Under the pieces are notes generated by a model, which saw nothing but the letters and a program-made list of their open reading frames with translations, did no database searches and was not told the origin of the DNA. A program made the translations under genes and the position numbers. A stretch of 64,000 nucleotides of DNA from Sulfitobacter sp. 20_GPM-1509m (lineage in GTDB: Bacteria > Pseudomonadota > Alphaproteobacteria > Rhodobacterales > Rhodobacteraceae): assembly GCF_000620505.1 (NCBI RefSeq), contig NZ_JIBC01000010.1:1-64000 (forward strand), written 5' to 3'. This document shows positions 8,693 through 16,397 of the stretch, piece after piece (within the stretch, counting starts at the first letter, position 1; the number at the start of each line of letters is the position of its first letter).

Positions 8693-9910
8693 ATGATCAG
8701 ACACATGCTTACATCACTTGCGGCGGTTGCGATTGCAGTACCACTGGCCGCTCAGGAGGTTATGCCTGACCCCAAGGCCTGGGGTGACGTCACCGCTGCT
8801 GCAGAAGGCCAGACTGTTTATTGGCACGCCTGGGGCGGATCAAATTCAGTGAACGAATTTATCGCCTGGGCCGGAGATCAAGTTCAAGAGACTTACGGCA
8901 TCACGGTCGAGCATGTGAAGCTGAAGGACACTGCCGATGCTGTCAGCCGTGTGATCGCCGAGAAATCGGCAGGCAAGGATGCCGGCGGGGCGGTCGATCT
9001 CATCTGGATCAACGGCGAGAATTTTGCGGCCATGAAGGATCAGGGGCTACTCTTCGGCCCTTGGGCAGAAAGCCTGCCGAACTGGGAATTTATCGATGTC
9101 GAGGGCAAGCCTGCCGTGAAGTCCGACTTCACCGTTCCGACAGAGGGGCTGGAAGCGCCCTGGGGCATGGCGCAGATCATCTTTTACCACGATAGTTCGC
9201 GCCTTGACATACCACCGCGTTCGATCCCCGCGCTGCGTGACTGGGCGCAAGATAATCCGGGCCGCTTTGCCTATCCGCAGCCACCAGATTTCCTCGGCTC
9301 AACCTTTCTCAAGCAGGTAGTGCTCGAACTTGCACCCGACCCGTCGGTACTGAGCGAACCGGTGAACGAAGCAAATTACGTAGCTGCCACCACTCCGCTC
9401 TGGGAATATCTTGACGACCTCACGCCAAATCTTTGGCGCGGTGGCGCAGCCTATCCACAGTCCGGGGCACGGCTTGTCCAGCTGATGAATGATGGCGAGA
9501 TCGACCTGGCGCTCAGCTTCAATCCCAATGAACCTTCGAACGCCATTGCCAACTTCGAACTGCCAGACACCGTGCGCACCTATGTGCTTGAGGGTGGCAC
9601 AATCGGCAACGCCAGCTTTGTTGCGATCCCCTATAATGCCAATGCAAAGGAGGGCGCGCTGGTGCTTGCGAATTTCCTGATGTCCGCAGAAGCTCAGGCG
9701 CGTAAATCCGACCCGGCAGTCTGGGGGGATGGCACAGTACTGGCGCTGGACAAGCTGAATGCAGAGGATCGCGCTAAATTTGATGCGATCGCGCTTGGTG
9801 TGGCGACGCTTGCGCCCGAGGAGCTGGGACAATCTTTGCCCGAACCACATCCCTCGTGGATGGTGAGGCTCGAAGAAGATTGGACCGCGCGCTACGGCGT
9901 CGGTCAATAG
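8693..9910 (+). CDS. ynjB: YnjB-like periplasmic substrate-binding protein of an ABC importer
   Basis: 405 aa with a Sec signal peptide (about residues 1-20, ending PLAAQ). A GGAGA ribosome site precedes the ATG. The mature part is a two-lobe extracellular solute-binding fold; the stretch DLIWINGENFAAMKDQGLL at about 100-118 is characteristic of the YnjB family. It should capture the ligand in the periplasm and deliver it to the YnjC/YnjD complex encoded next. The family ligand has not been established to my knowledge; relatives of the fold bind thiamine, polyamines or sugars. Spacing from the kinase gene is 26 bases, so co-transcription is likely. Confidence 0.87.
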   Translation: MIRHMLTSLAAVAIAVPLAAQEVMPDPKAWGDVTAAAEGQTVYWHAWGGSNSVNEFIAWAGDQVQETYGITVEHVKLKDTADAVSRVIAEKSAGKDAGGAVDLIWINGENFAAMKDQGLLFGPWAESLPNWEFIDVEGKPAVKSDFTVPTEGLEAPWGMAQIIFYHDSSRLDIPPRSIPALRDWAQDNPGRFAYPQPPDFLGSTFLKQVVLELAPDPSVLSEPVNEANYVAATTPLWEYLDDLTPNLWRGGAAYPQSGARLVQLMNDGEIDLALSFNPNEPSNAIANFELPDTVRTYVLEGGTIGNASFVAIPYNANAKEGALVLANFLMSAEAQARKSDPAVWGDGTVLALDKLNAEDRAKFDAIALGVATLAPEELGQSLPEPHPSWMVRLEEDWTARYGVGQ

Positions 9911-9915
9911 ACCGC

Positions 9916-11655
9916 GTGCGCGCGACAGTTAACACTACCGTTCCGCCGCGCTCTGCGCGGCGGGCTTGGTTCCTGCCTTGGGCGCCGCTCTTGGCATTGG
10001 GCGTGATGCTGGGACCGGTATTGGCCGGCCTTTTGGGCACTCTTGCACCGGCTTTTGGCTATATGCCCGCCCTCGGCGGCACGACGTTCAGCCTCAATGC
10101 GTTTGAAGCGCTTTTTGCGTGGCCCGGCCTGTCAAGTGCCGTGGGGCTCAGCCTCGGTGTGGGGCTCGCATCGACGGCTCTTTCGCTCGCTATCGTCACT
10201 TTGATTTGCGCCGGATGGGCCGACACGCGCACCTTCGCCATGGTCGAGCGGCTGTTGTCGCCGCTTCTGTCGGTTCCGCATGCAGCAGCAGCGTTTGGTC
10301 TGGCTTTTCTGATTGCGCCCTCGGGCTGGATCGCACGCGGTCTGTCGCCATGGGCCACCGGCTGGGAGCAGCCGCCCGATTTGCTGATCCTTCAGGACCC
10401 GGCCGGTCTTAGCCTTATCTTTGGGCTGGTTACGAAGGAGGTGCCGTTCCTTCTGCTGATGACTCTTGCCGCACTCTCGCAGGTGCGCGCCGGCCAAAGC
10501 CTGCGGGTGGCGCAGGCATTGGGCTATTCGCGGGTGTCAGGCTGGCTAAAAACGGTTTTTCCGCTGATCTATCGCCAGATCAGATTGCCCGTCTACGCGG
10601 TTCTGGCGTTCTCCATGTCCGTCGTTGATGTGGCGATCATCCTTGGCCCCAACACCCCGTCGACATTGGCGGTGCAGGTGGTGCGTTGGATGAACGATCC
10701 CGACCTTGCGTTGCGCTTTCAGGCAGCAGCGGGCGCCGTGCTGCAACTGGGCTTGGTGATTGCCGGACTTGGCCTGTGGCGGGGTCTCGAGATGGCTGTC
10801 GCAGGCATCGGCAGACGTTGGACTGCGTCTGGCGCGCGTGGGCACCGTGTGTTCGATCAGGGGGTCCGCGGCCTTGCGTTGGGCCTTGGCGCCGTAGCAG
10901 CGATCGCGGTGATTGCAGGGCTGGCAGGACAAGTTGCATGGTCCTTTGCAGGGCTCTGGCAGTTTCCCGATCTGCTCCCCGATGGGTTCACGTTTCGCAA
11001 CTGGCAACGCCACGGTGCGCGCCTTGCGGGTCCAGGCCTTGAGACGCTGACCATCGCTGCACTTTCAACGGGGCTTGCTCTCTTGCTGACGCTCGCGTGT
11101 CTGGAAGCAGAGCATCGCCACGGCCTCAGGCCCGCCACCCGTGCGTTGTGGCTGCTTTATTTGCCTTTGATCGTGCCCCAGATTGCTTTTCTTGCGGGAT
11201 TTCAGACCCTTTCCATCAGCACCGGTGTGGATGGCGGGCGCATGGCAGTAACGCTGGCACATCTGGTCTTTGTGCTGCCATATGTCTTCCTTGCGCTGGC
11301 AGATCCTTGGCGGGCTTGGGATGCGCGGCAGGATACTGTGGCGCGCGCACTTGGCGCTGGCCCGGATCGCGTATTGTGGATGGTGCGACTGCCGATGCTG
11401 CTTCGCCCTGTATTGACCGCAGCAGCGGTCGGGTTTGCCGTATCCGTGGGGCAATATCTGCCAACGCTGCTGGTAGGCGCAGGCAGGGTGCCTACGCTCA
11501 CGACTGAAGCGATCGCGCTGGCTTCTGGCGGGGATCGTCGTGTGATCGGTGTCTATGCGTTGGCGCAAATGGGGGCGGCCTTTGCGCCTTTTGCCCTCGC
11601 CGTTCTGCTGCCGCGATTGATCTGGCGCAACAGGAAAGGATTACTGAATGGATGA
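9916..11655 (+). CDS. ynjC: YnjC-like ABC transporter permease, two fused membrane domains
   Basis: About 579 aa if started at the GTG 9916, five bases after the ynjB stop; an ATG at 9856 inside ynjB is the alternative, and neither has a strong ribosome site. There are roughly twelve membrane segments in two homologous halves. Each half carries an EAA-type coupling loop: RVAQALGYSRVSGWLKTVFP near 200 and VARALGAGPDRVLWMVRLP near 495 (GTG-start numbering). A single-chain double permease needs only one YnjD-type ATPase dimer. The stop overlaps the ynjD start by eight bases. The start is the least certain point. Confidence 0.82.
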   Translation: MRATVNTTVPPRSARRAWFLPWAPLLALGVMLGPVLAGLLGTLAPAFGYMPALGGTTFSLNAFEALFAWPGLSSAVGLSLGVGLASTALSLAIVTLICAGWADTRTFAMVERLLSPLLSVPHAAAAFGLAFLIAPSGWIARGLSPWATGWEQPPDLLILQDPAGLSLIFGLVTKEVPFLLLMTLAALSQVRAGQSLRVAQALGYSRVSGWLKTVFPLIYRQIRLPVYAVLAFSMSVVDVAIILGPNTPSTLAVQVVRWMNDPDLALRFQAAAGAVLQLGLVIAGLGLWRGLEMAVAGIGRRWTASGARGHRVFDQGVRGLALGLGAVAAIAVIAGLAGQVAWSFAGLWQFPDLLPDGFTFRNWQRHGARLAGPGLETLTIAALSTGLALLLTLACLEAEHRHGLRPATRALWLLYLPLIVPQIAFLAGFQTLSISTGVDGGRMAVTLAHLVFVLPYVFLALADPWRAWDARQDTVARALGAGPDRVLWMVRLPMLLRPVLTAAAVGFAVSVGQYLPTLLVGAGRVPTLTTEAIALASGGDRRVIGVYALAQMGAAFAPFALAVLLPRLIWRNRKGLLNG

Positions 11656-12298
11656 TGGAGCAGCGCCCAGTCTTGGTCTGCGGCTGGAGCAGGTGGCGAT
11701 CTCTTTGGGAAGTGTAAGGCTGATGGCGCTCGATTGCACCATCGGCCCCGGCGAGGTGATGACAGTGATGGGACCGTCCGGTTCAGGAAAGTCGACGCTT
11801 TTGGCGGCGATCACCGGCACGCTGGACCCTGCCTTTGCCATGAGAGGGCGCATCAAGCTAAATGGCCGGGATTTGGCAGGGTTGCCCACCGAGGCGCGCG
11901 AAGTGGGGATCCTTTTTCAGGACGAATATCTTTTCCCGCACATGTCGGTCGGGGCCAATCTCGCCTTTGGCCTTAAGCCCGGGGTGAAAAGGAGGGGCGC
12001 CCGACGGGCAAAGATTGAAGACGCGCTTGCCGAGGTTGAGCTTTCAGGATTTGCCGATCGTGACCCGGCGACTCTTTCGGGTGGACAACGGGCACGGGTA
12101 GCGTTGCAACGGATGCTTTTATCTGAGCCGCGCGCACTGCTCTTGGACGAGGCGTTTTCCAAGCTTGATACTGGGTTGCGCGCGCAGGTCCGAGAGTTGG
12201 TGTTTGAAACCGCTCGCCAGCGAGGCTTGCCTGTTTTGCAAGTGACTCATGACCACTCCGATGCGGACGCAGCAGAAGGCGAAATTGTCCACTTGTGA
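11648..12298 (+). CDS. ynjD: YnjD-like ABC transporter ATPase
   Basis: 216 aa, a minimal nucleotide-binding subunit. Walker A GPSGSGKST at about 42-50, Q-loop ILFQDEYLFPHMS near 87, signature LSGGQRAR near 143, Walker B ALLLDEAFSKLD near 163-174 and switch His in VTHDHSD near 199 are all intact. It drives import through the YnjC-like permease, overlaps it by eight bases and is the last gene of the rightward set. A convergent response-regulator gene ends 109 bases on, and I see no strong terminator between them. Confidence 0.92.
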   Translation: MDDGAAPSLGLRLEQVAISLGSVRLMALDCTIGPGEVMTVMGPSGSGKSTLLAAITGTLDPAFAMRGRIKLNGRDLAGLPTEAREVGILFQDEYLFPHMSVGANLAFGLKPGVKRRGARRAKIEDALAEVELSGFADRDPATLSGGQRARVALQRMLLSEPRALLLDEAFSKLDTGLRAQVRELVFETARQRGLPVLQVTHDHSDADAAEGEIVHL

Positions 12299-12406
12299 AA
12301 TTACATCGCCAGTGTTTCCGTCGTAACCAATTGAACTGAAATAAAAGGTGCTGACCTCAGCGATTCAGGTTTTGTTAAAAGTGCTTTAAAGCCAATCAGG
12401 TGGCGG

Positions 12407-13372
12407 CTACTTCCGGATCATCCGACTTTCGGCGCGCGCAATCGCACGATCAAAAATGTCCCACGCAGGTTGCTTGCTGTTGACCCGTGCAACAACCGGA
12501 TTACCAATCGACACATTCAGATCCATAGGGTTTCCGTTGTCAAATTTGATGTTTTTTTCATCAAGAGCTTTCTTGACTTCTACCTCGAGTTCAGCTGCGC
12601 GCACATCAATCTTTCTGCCTTGCACAATCACATACCGTCCAGACCCAGCATATGCCATCATATTGCTATGGTCCGGAAAAACCACACAGAGCGCTTCCCC
12701 AACCTCGCGTAGGGCGAATAAGAACCCCTGCGTTGATGCCCTTTCATGTATCATTTGAATGTCGTTTATCTTCAATGCAACCACTTGAGTTGCACCCAGT
12801 GCGGCGGTTGACAGCTGCGACAGATAATTTTCCAAGGCCTTGTAACTTATGAAGTTGGGAAGTCCTGTGATCAAATCCTTTTCGGAAAGCACAGCTTTTA
12901 GATCCTCTCGTGCGGACGACGCTGCAAGCATTTCGGAATACGCTGTGAGATTAACTTTTGCGCTGCGCAACCGGACACCAAGTTCGCTGATATGGAAAGG
13001 CTTTGTGACATAATCTGTTGCACCCGCACCAAAAGCACGGTCGACATAATCTCGTTCAGTCATCGATGTCAGCATGATAATAGGTGTTTGCCGATAGGCC
13101 GGAAGGGCCCGAACAAGGCCGCACAAGGCTATGCCGTCCAAGTCCGGCATATTAATATCTAGCAGCAAACAATCATACGTGACCGCGCCACTTCTTATCA
13201 TTTTCAGTGCATCTGAACTGGAGCTAATCGTCGTCACGTCATCAAATCCAAGCCGACCGGCAAGCACGGCCAACAAGTCAAGCGTCATTCGGTTATCATC
13301 AACTGCCAAAATTTTCACGGCACCATAGATCCATGCTTTGGTATATATTGGGCTATCCGTAAGTATGTGCAT
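12407..13372 (-). CDS. Response regulator with a degenerate GGDEF domain
   Basis: 321 aa from the ATG at 13372; a GTG at 13318 (VKILAVDDNRM) is an equally credible start and neither has a clear ribosome site. The receiver domain (about 19-135) has acidic D25-D26, phospho-acceptor D72, T102 and K124. A helical linker leads to a GGDEF-type fold starting ITGLPNFISYKALENYL near 168, but the active-site loop reads AGSGRYV at about 242-248 instead of GG(D/E)EF. Diguanylate cyclase activity is therefore unlikely; it may bind a nucleotide or a partner. No cognate kinase is adjacent. Base composition is visibly more AT-rich than in the neighbours, suggesting a separate origin. Confidence 0.85.
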   Translation of the reverse strand: MHILTDSPIYTKAWIYGAVKILAVDDNRMTLDLLAVLAGRLGFDDVTTISSSSDALKMIRSGAVTYDCLLLDINMPDLDGIALCGLVRALPAYRQTPIIMLTSMTERDYVDRAFGAGATDYVTKPFHISELGVRLRSAKVNLTAYSEMLAASSAREDLKAVLSEKDLITGLPNFISYKALENYLSQLSTAALGATQVVALKINDIQMIHERASTQGFLFALREVGEALCVVFPDHSNMMAYAGSGRYVIVQGRKIDVRAAELEVEVKKALDEKNIKFDNGNPMDLNVSIGNPVVARVNSKQPAWDIFDRAIARAESRMIRK

Positions 13373-13444
13373 GGCCGCTCTGGCTTTTCAATTCTATTCT
13401 ACCACCGCTCAACGAGTTTGTTGATGCGTCGATGCTCGTGGCCT

Positions 13445-13465
13445 GCCTAAACGAAAGGTTTAGGC
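13445..13465. repeat. Perfect inverted repeat between the response regulator and LysR genes
   Basis: GCCTAAAC at 13445-13452 pairs with GTTTAGGC at 13458-13465 around a five-base loop. No run of T follows on the minus strand, where the flanking genes are read; on the plus strand GTTCATTTT follows. It may be a weak terminator or an operator. Function not deducible. Confidence 0.4.
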
Positions 13466-13484
13466 GTTCATTTTCGCGTCGGAT

Positions 13485-13594
13485 TGACCCATTTTTTCAT
13501 TTGATGCTGACCCATCTGAAACATGATAATACCATGAAAACTAGGCGGGATTTTTGATATCGGTGGGTCACGGCATTTCAGGAACCCCGGGTCA
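13485..13594. mobile_element. Possible relic of an IS21-like element end
   Basis: TGACCCAT occurs at 13485-13492 and 13508-13515, and the inverse TGGGTCA at 13564-13570 with GGGTCA again at 13589-13594. Ends of IS21-family elements (istA/istB) in alphaproteobacteria commonly carry multiple TGACCCA/TGGGTCA copies spaced by about 20 bases. No transposase coding sequence is present, so at most this is a solo end or scar. It lies exactly at the downstream edge of the ddd cluster. Confidence 0.35.
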
Positions 13595-13619
13595 ATTCCT
13601 CGTAAAATTCAACAAACCA

Positions 13620-14525
13620 TCACCAAACATTCGAAAGCTGTTCGTAGAGTTCGGCAATTATCGGGTGATCTTTTCTTTCTTCCAGGGTCAGGATGACGAG
13701 ACACGCGGGGACGCGCAATTCCTCACAAACAGCAAGCCCGAAAGTTTGTCTTTGATGCAAGGCGATCGCCTCTCGGCACAGGCTCAATCCGACGCCTGAG
13801 CGGACCATCTCGAGCATCGAAGCTTCCTGATCGACCATTGCCACCGAATTCTGCACGCAACCATGCGCGTTGAAAATTCGTGTCAGCAGCCGATTATGCA
13901 CCGAAGTCGGGGAGGTGCCGATCCAAGGCAGGTTGGCCAGCTGAGCCCAGCCTGCTCCGGCGACACGCGCGTCCCACCCGACTGGTGCGATGACGCGGTA
14001 GTTGAAGTCAGCCAGTTTTTGGCTATGCAGCGGTCGCTCTGCGGGGATGCTGTCCACCTCGTCCGGCGAGGTCAGGTAGAAACCCACATCGATCTGCTGA
14101 CGCGTCAGTTTCTCGAGTATCTCCCCGCTGACGCCATGTATCAGTTCCGTGCTGATATTGGGGTGTTCGGTGCCAAGACGGCTTAGCAGACGACCTAGGC
14201 GAATGAATTCCGGATCGACGATGGTGCCGATCTTCAGCTTACCCGAAACCTGACCGCACTGCTTGCTGGCGCAGCGGCGGAACTCGGCCATTGCGTTCAG
14301 CACCTGCTCGGCCTTTGGCAGCATCGCGGTTCCGTCCGGAGTGAGATCCAGACCGTGTGACGCGCGCTTGAACAGTGTGATCCCGGTTTCTTCGCTCAAT
14401 CGTCGTATTTGATGACTGATTGCCGACTGCGTCAGGTTGAGTGTTTCAGCGGCGCGCGAAACGCTGCCCTCTCGCGCGACCGTCACGAAGGCCAAAATAC
14501 TGTTCAAGTTCGAGAATCTTTCCAT
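13620..14525 (-). CDS. LysR-family transcriptional regulator (DddR-like by position)
   Basis: 301 aa. The N-terminal winged HTH covers about residues 1-65 (AFVTVAREGSVSRAAETLNL, then QSAISHQIRRLSEETG) and a C-terminal co-inducer domain about 90-295. It is transcribed divergently from the GMC oxidoreductase/dddD genes with a 181-base shared control region. LysR regulators next to dddD (DddR in Marinomonas) activate DMSP cleavage genes, so control of the ddd operon is the likely job, with DMSP or a breakdown product such as acrylate or 3-hydroxypropionate as inducer. That assignment is from context; the protein alone only shows the LysR class. Confidence 0.88.
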   Translation of the reverse strand: MERFSNLNSILAFVTVAREGSVSRAAETLNLTQSAISHQIRRLSEETGITLFKRASHGLDLTPDGTAMLPKAEQVLNAMAEFRRCASKQCGQVSGKLKIGTIVDPEFIRLGRLLSRLGTEHPNISTELIHGVSGEILEKLTRQQIDVGFYLTSPDEVDSIPAERPLHSQKLADFNYRVIAPVGWDARVAGAGWAQLANLPWIGTSPTSVHNRLLTRIFNAHGCVQNSVAMVDQEASMLEMVRSGVGLSLCREAIALHQRQTFGLAVCEELRVPACLVILTLEERKDHPIIAELYEQLSNVW

Positions 14526-14534
14526 ATGACGAAA

Positions 14535-14570
14535 GCTAATATCAGGCAGAGAAATTTGTCATTAGCAAAT
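14535..14570. promoter_or_regulatory. Candidate LysR operator in the divergent ddd control region
   Basis: ATTTG at 14554-14558 and CAAAT at 14566-14570 form a dyad spaced by seven bases, giving the T-N11-A pattern preferred by LysR regulators. A second, wider inverted repeat, GCTAAT at 14535-14540 and ATTAGC at 14561-14566, overlaps it. The site begins about 30 bases from the regulator start, typical of an autoregulatory recognition site. Confidence 0.5.
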
Positions 14571-14706
14571 CTGTCGTAAGCTTCTTAGGCGTTGGTCAGT
14601 TGCTGCGCTGGGAGGAGCGTATGGCACACGAGACCGCTCTGGCTGCAGGGTGTTTCGGGTGTGCGGTCATCTCTGGTGCTGCGAGACAGACCAAAAGGAA
14701 ATAACC

Positions 14707-16371
14707 ATGCCGAATACTCAGACGGAATTTGACTACATCGTTATCGGTGGCGGTTCCGCTGGATGCCTTCTGGCTAACAGGCTCAGCGCAGATCCCTCCA
14801 ACCGGGTGTTGTTGCTGGAAGCGGGCAAGGTGGACAATTATCCGTGGATTCACGTACCGGTGGGCTACCTCTATTGCATCGGTAATCCGCGCACCGACTG
14901 GATGTACAACACCGAGGCCGACAAAGGCCTCAATGGCCGTAGTCTGCGCTATCCGCGCGGCAAGACGCTGGGTGGGTGCTCGTCGATCAACGGCATGATC
15001 TACATGCGTGGCCAGGCGCGCGACTACGACAACTGGGCCGCGCTGACCGGGGAAGGCGACTGGTCCTGGGACGGAGCGCTGCGGGATTTCAAGGCGCATG
15101 AGGATCACTACAAGCTGGACGGCGGCGCGAACCCGAAGACGGGCGACAACGAGCGCTTTTCTGACATGCACGGCCACGGCGGCGAATGGCGGGTGGAAAA
15201 GCAGCGGCTGCGCTGGGACGTGCTGGACAGCTTTGCCGACGCGGCCGAAGAGGCCGGGATCGAAAAGACCGATGATTTCAACAGCGGCGACAATTCGGGC
15301 GTCGGCTATTTCGACGTAAACCAGCGGTCGGGTTGGCGGTGGAACACCTCCAAGGCGTTTCTGAGACCCGCCAAGGCGCGGCGCAACCTGACGGTCTGGA
15401 CCGAGGCGCAGGTCGAAAAACTGACCTTCGAGACCGATGCAAATGGCGCGCTGCGCTGCTCTGGCGCGCGGGTCAATCGCAAGGGTCAGACCGTCACGGT
15501 GGCGGCCCGGCGCGAGACGGTGCTGTCGGCGGGGGCGATCAACTCGCCGCAGATCCTGCAACTTTCGGGGATCGGCCCGGCGGCGCTGCTGCGCGAACAC
15601 GGCATCGAGGTAGTGAAAGACGCGCCCGTTGGCGAAAACCTGCAAGACCATCTGCAAATTCGTGCGGTGTTCAAGGTGAACGGCACCCGCACGCTCAACA
15701 CGCTGGCCAATAACCTCTTTGGCAAGGCGATGATCGGCGCGGAATATGCGTTGAAACGGTCCGGCCCGATGAGCATGGCACCCAGCCAGCTCGGCGCCTT
15801 TACCCGCTCCGACCCTGATCGGCCCCATGCCAACCTGGAATATCACGTGCAGCCGCTCAGCCTGGATGCATTTGGCGAGCCGCTCCACAGCTTTCCGGCA
15901 ATGACGGTCAGTGTCTGCAACCTGAACCCCTCCAGCCGGGGCCATGTCCGCATTCGCTCCACCAATTTCCGCGATGCGCCGATGATTTCACCCAACTACC
16001 TGGCGACCGAGGATGACCGGAAGGTCGCGGCCGACAGCCTGCGGCAGGTCCGCCGGATCATGTCGCAACCGGCGATGAAAGCCTATGAGCCCGAGGAGTT
16101 CAAACCGGGGGTCCAGTACCAGAGCGACGCGGATCTGGCCAAGCTGGCCGGCGATATCGCCAATACGATCTTTCACCCGGTGGGGACTGTGAAGATGGGG
16201 CGCGTCGATGACGACAGCGCCGTTCTGGACCCGCATCTGCGGCTGAAAGGAGTGTCCGGGTTGCGGGTTGTGGATGCGAGCATCATGCCCGAAATCACCA
16301 GCGGCAACACTAATTCCCCGACACTTATGATCGCGGAAAAGGCGGCCCGCTGGATCCTGTCCGGTCTATAA
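14707..16371 (+). CDS. dddA: GMC-family FAD oxidoreductase, DddA-like 3-hydroxypropionate dehydrogenase
   Basis: 554 aa from the ATG at 14707, after an AAAGGA ribosome site; upstream in-frame codons look non-coding. The FAD-binding motif GGGSAG is at 14-19. The GMC active-site pair is visible as H490 (FHPVGTVKMG) and N534 (GNTNSPT), 44 residues apart as in choline oxidase. The family includes choline dehydrogenase, and automatic annotation would probably say so. Directly upstream of dddD, however, it matches the Halomonas DddA arrangement, where the GMC enzyme oxidises 3-hydroxypropionate from DMSP to malonate semialdehyde. The gap to dddD is 26 bases. Substrate assignment is contextual; an alcohol dehydrogenase for another substrate cannot be excluded. 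Confidence 0.8.
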   Translation: MPNTQTEFDYIVIGGGSAGCLLANRLSADPSNRVLLLEAGKVDNYPWIHVPVGYLYCIGNPRTDWMYNTEADKGLNGRSLRYPRGKTLGGCSSINGMIYMRGQARDYDNWAALTGEGDWSWDGALRDFKAHEDHYKLDGGANPKTGDNERFSDMHGHGGEWRVEKQRLRWDVLDSFADAAEEAGIEKTDDFNSGDNSGVGYFDVNQRSGWRWNTSKAFLRPAKARRNLTVWTEAQVEKLTFETDANGALRCSGARVNRKGQTVTVAARRETVLSAGAINSPQILQLSGIGPAALLREHGIEVVKDAPVGENLQDHLQIRAVFKVNGTRTLNTLANNLFGKAMIGAEYALKRSGPMSMAPSQLGAFTRSDPDRPHANLEYHVQPLSLDAFGEPLHSFPAMTVSVCNLNPSSRGHVRIRSTNFRDAPMISPNYLATEDDRKVAADSLRQVRRIMSQPAMKAYEPEEFKPGVQYQSDADLAKLAGDIANTIFHPVGTVKMGRVDDDSAVLDPHLRLKGVSGLRVVDASIMPEITSGNTNSPTLMIAEKAARWILSGL

Positions 16372-16397
16372 CACGCACGTCAGAAAGAGGAGTTACC

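Noticed and set aside
14707-16371. Annotation as choline dehydrogenase BetA
   Set aside because: The GMC family fits, but no betB or betI is present and the dddD/BCCT context favours a DddA role; left as contextual.
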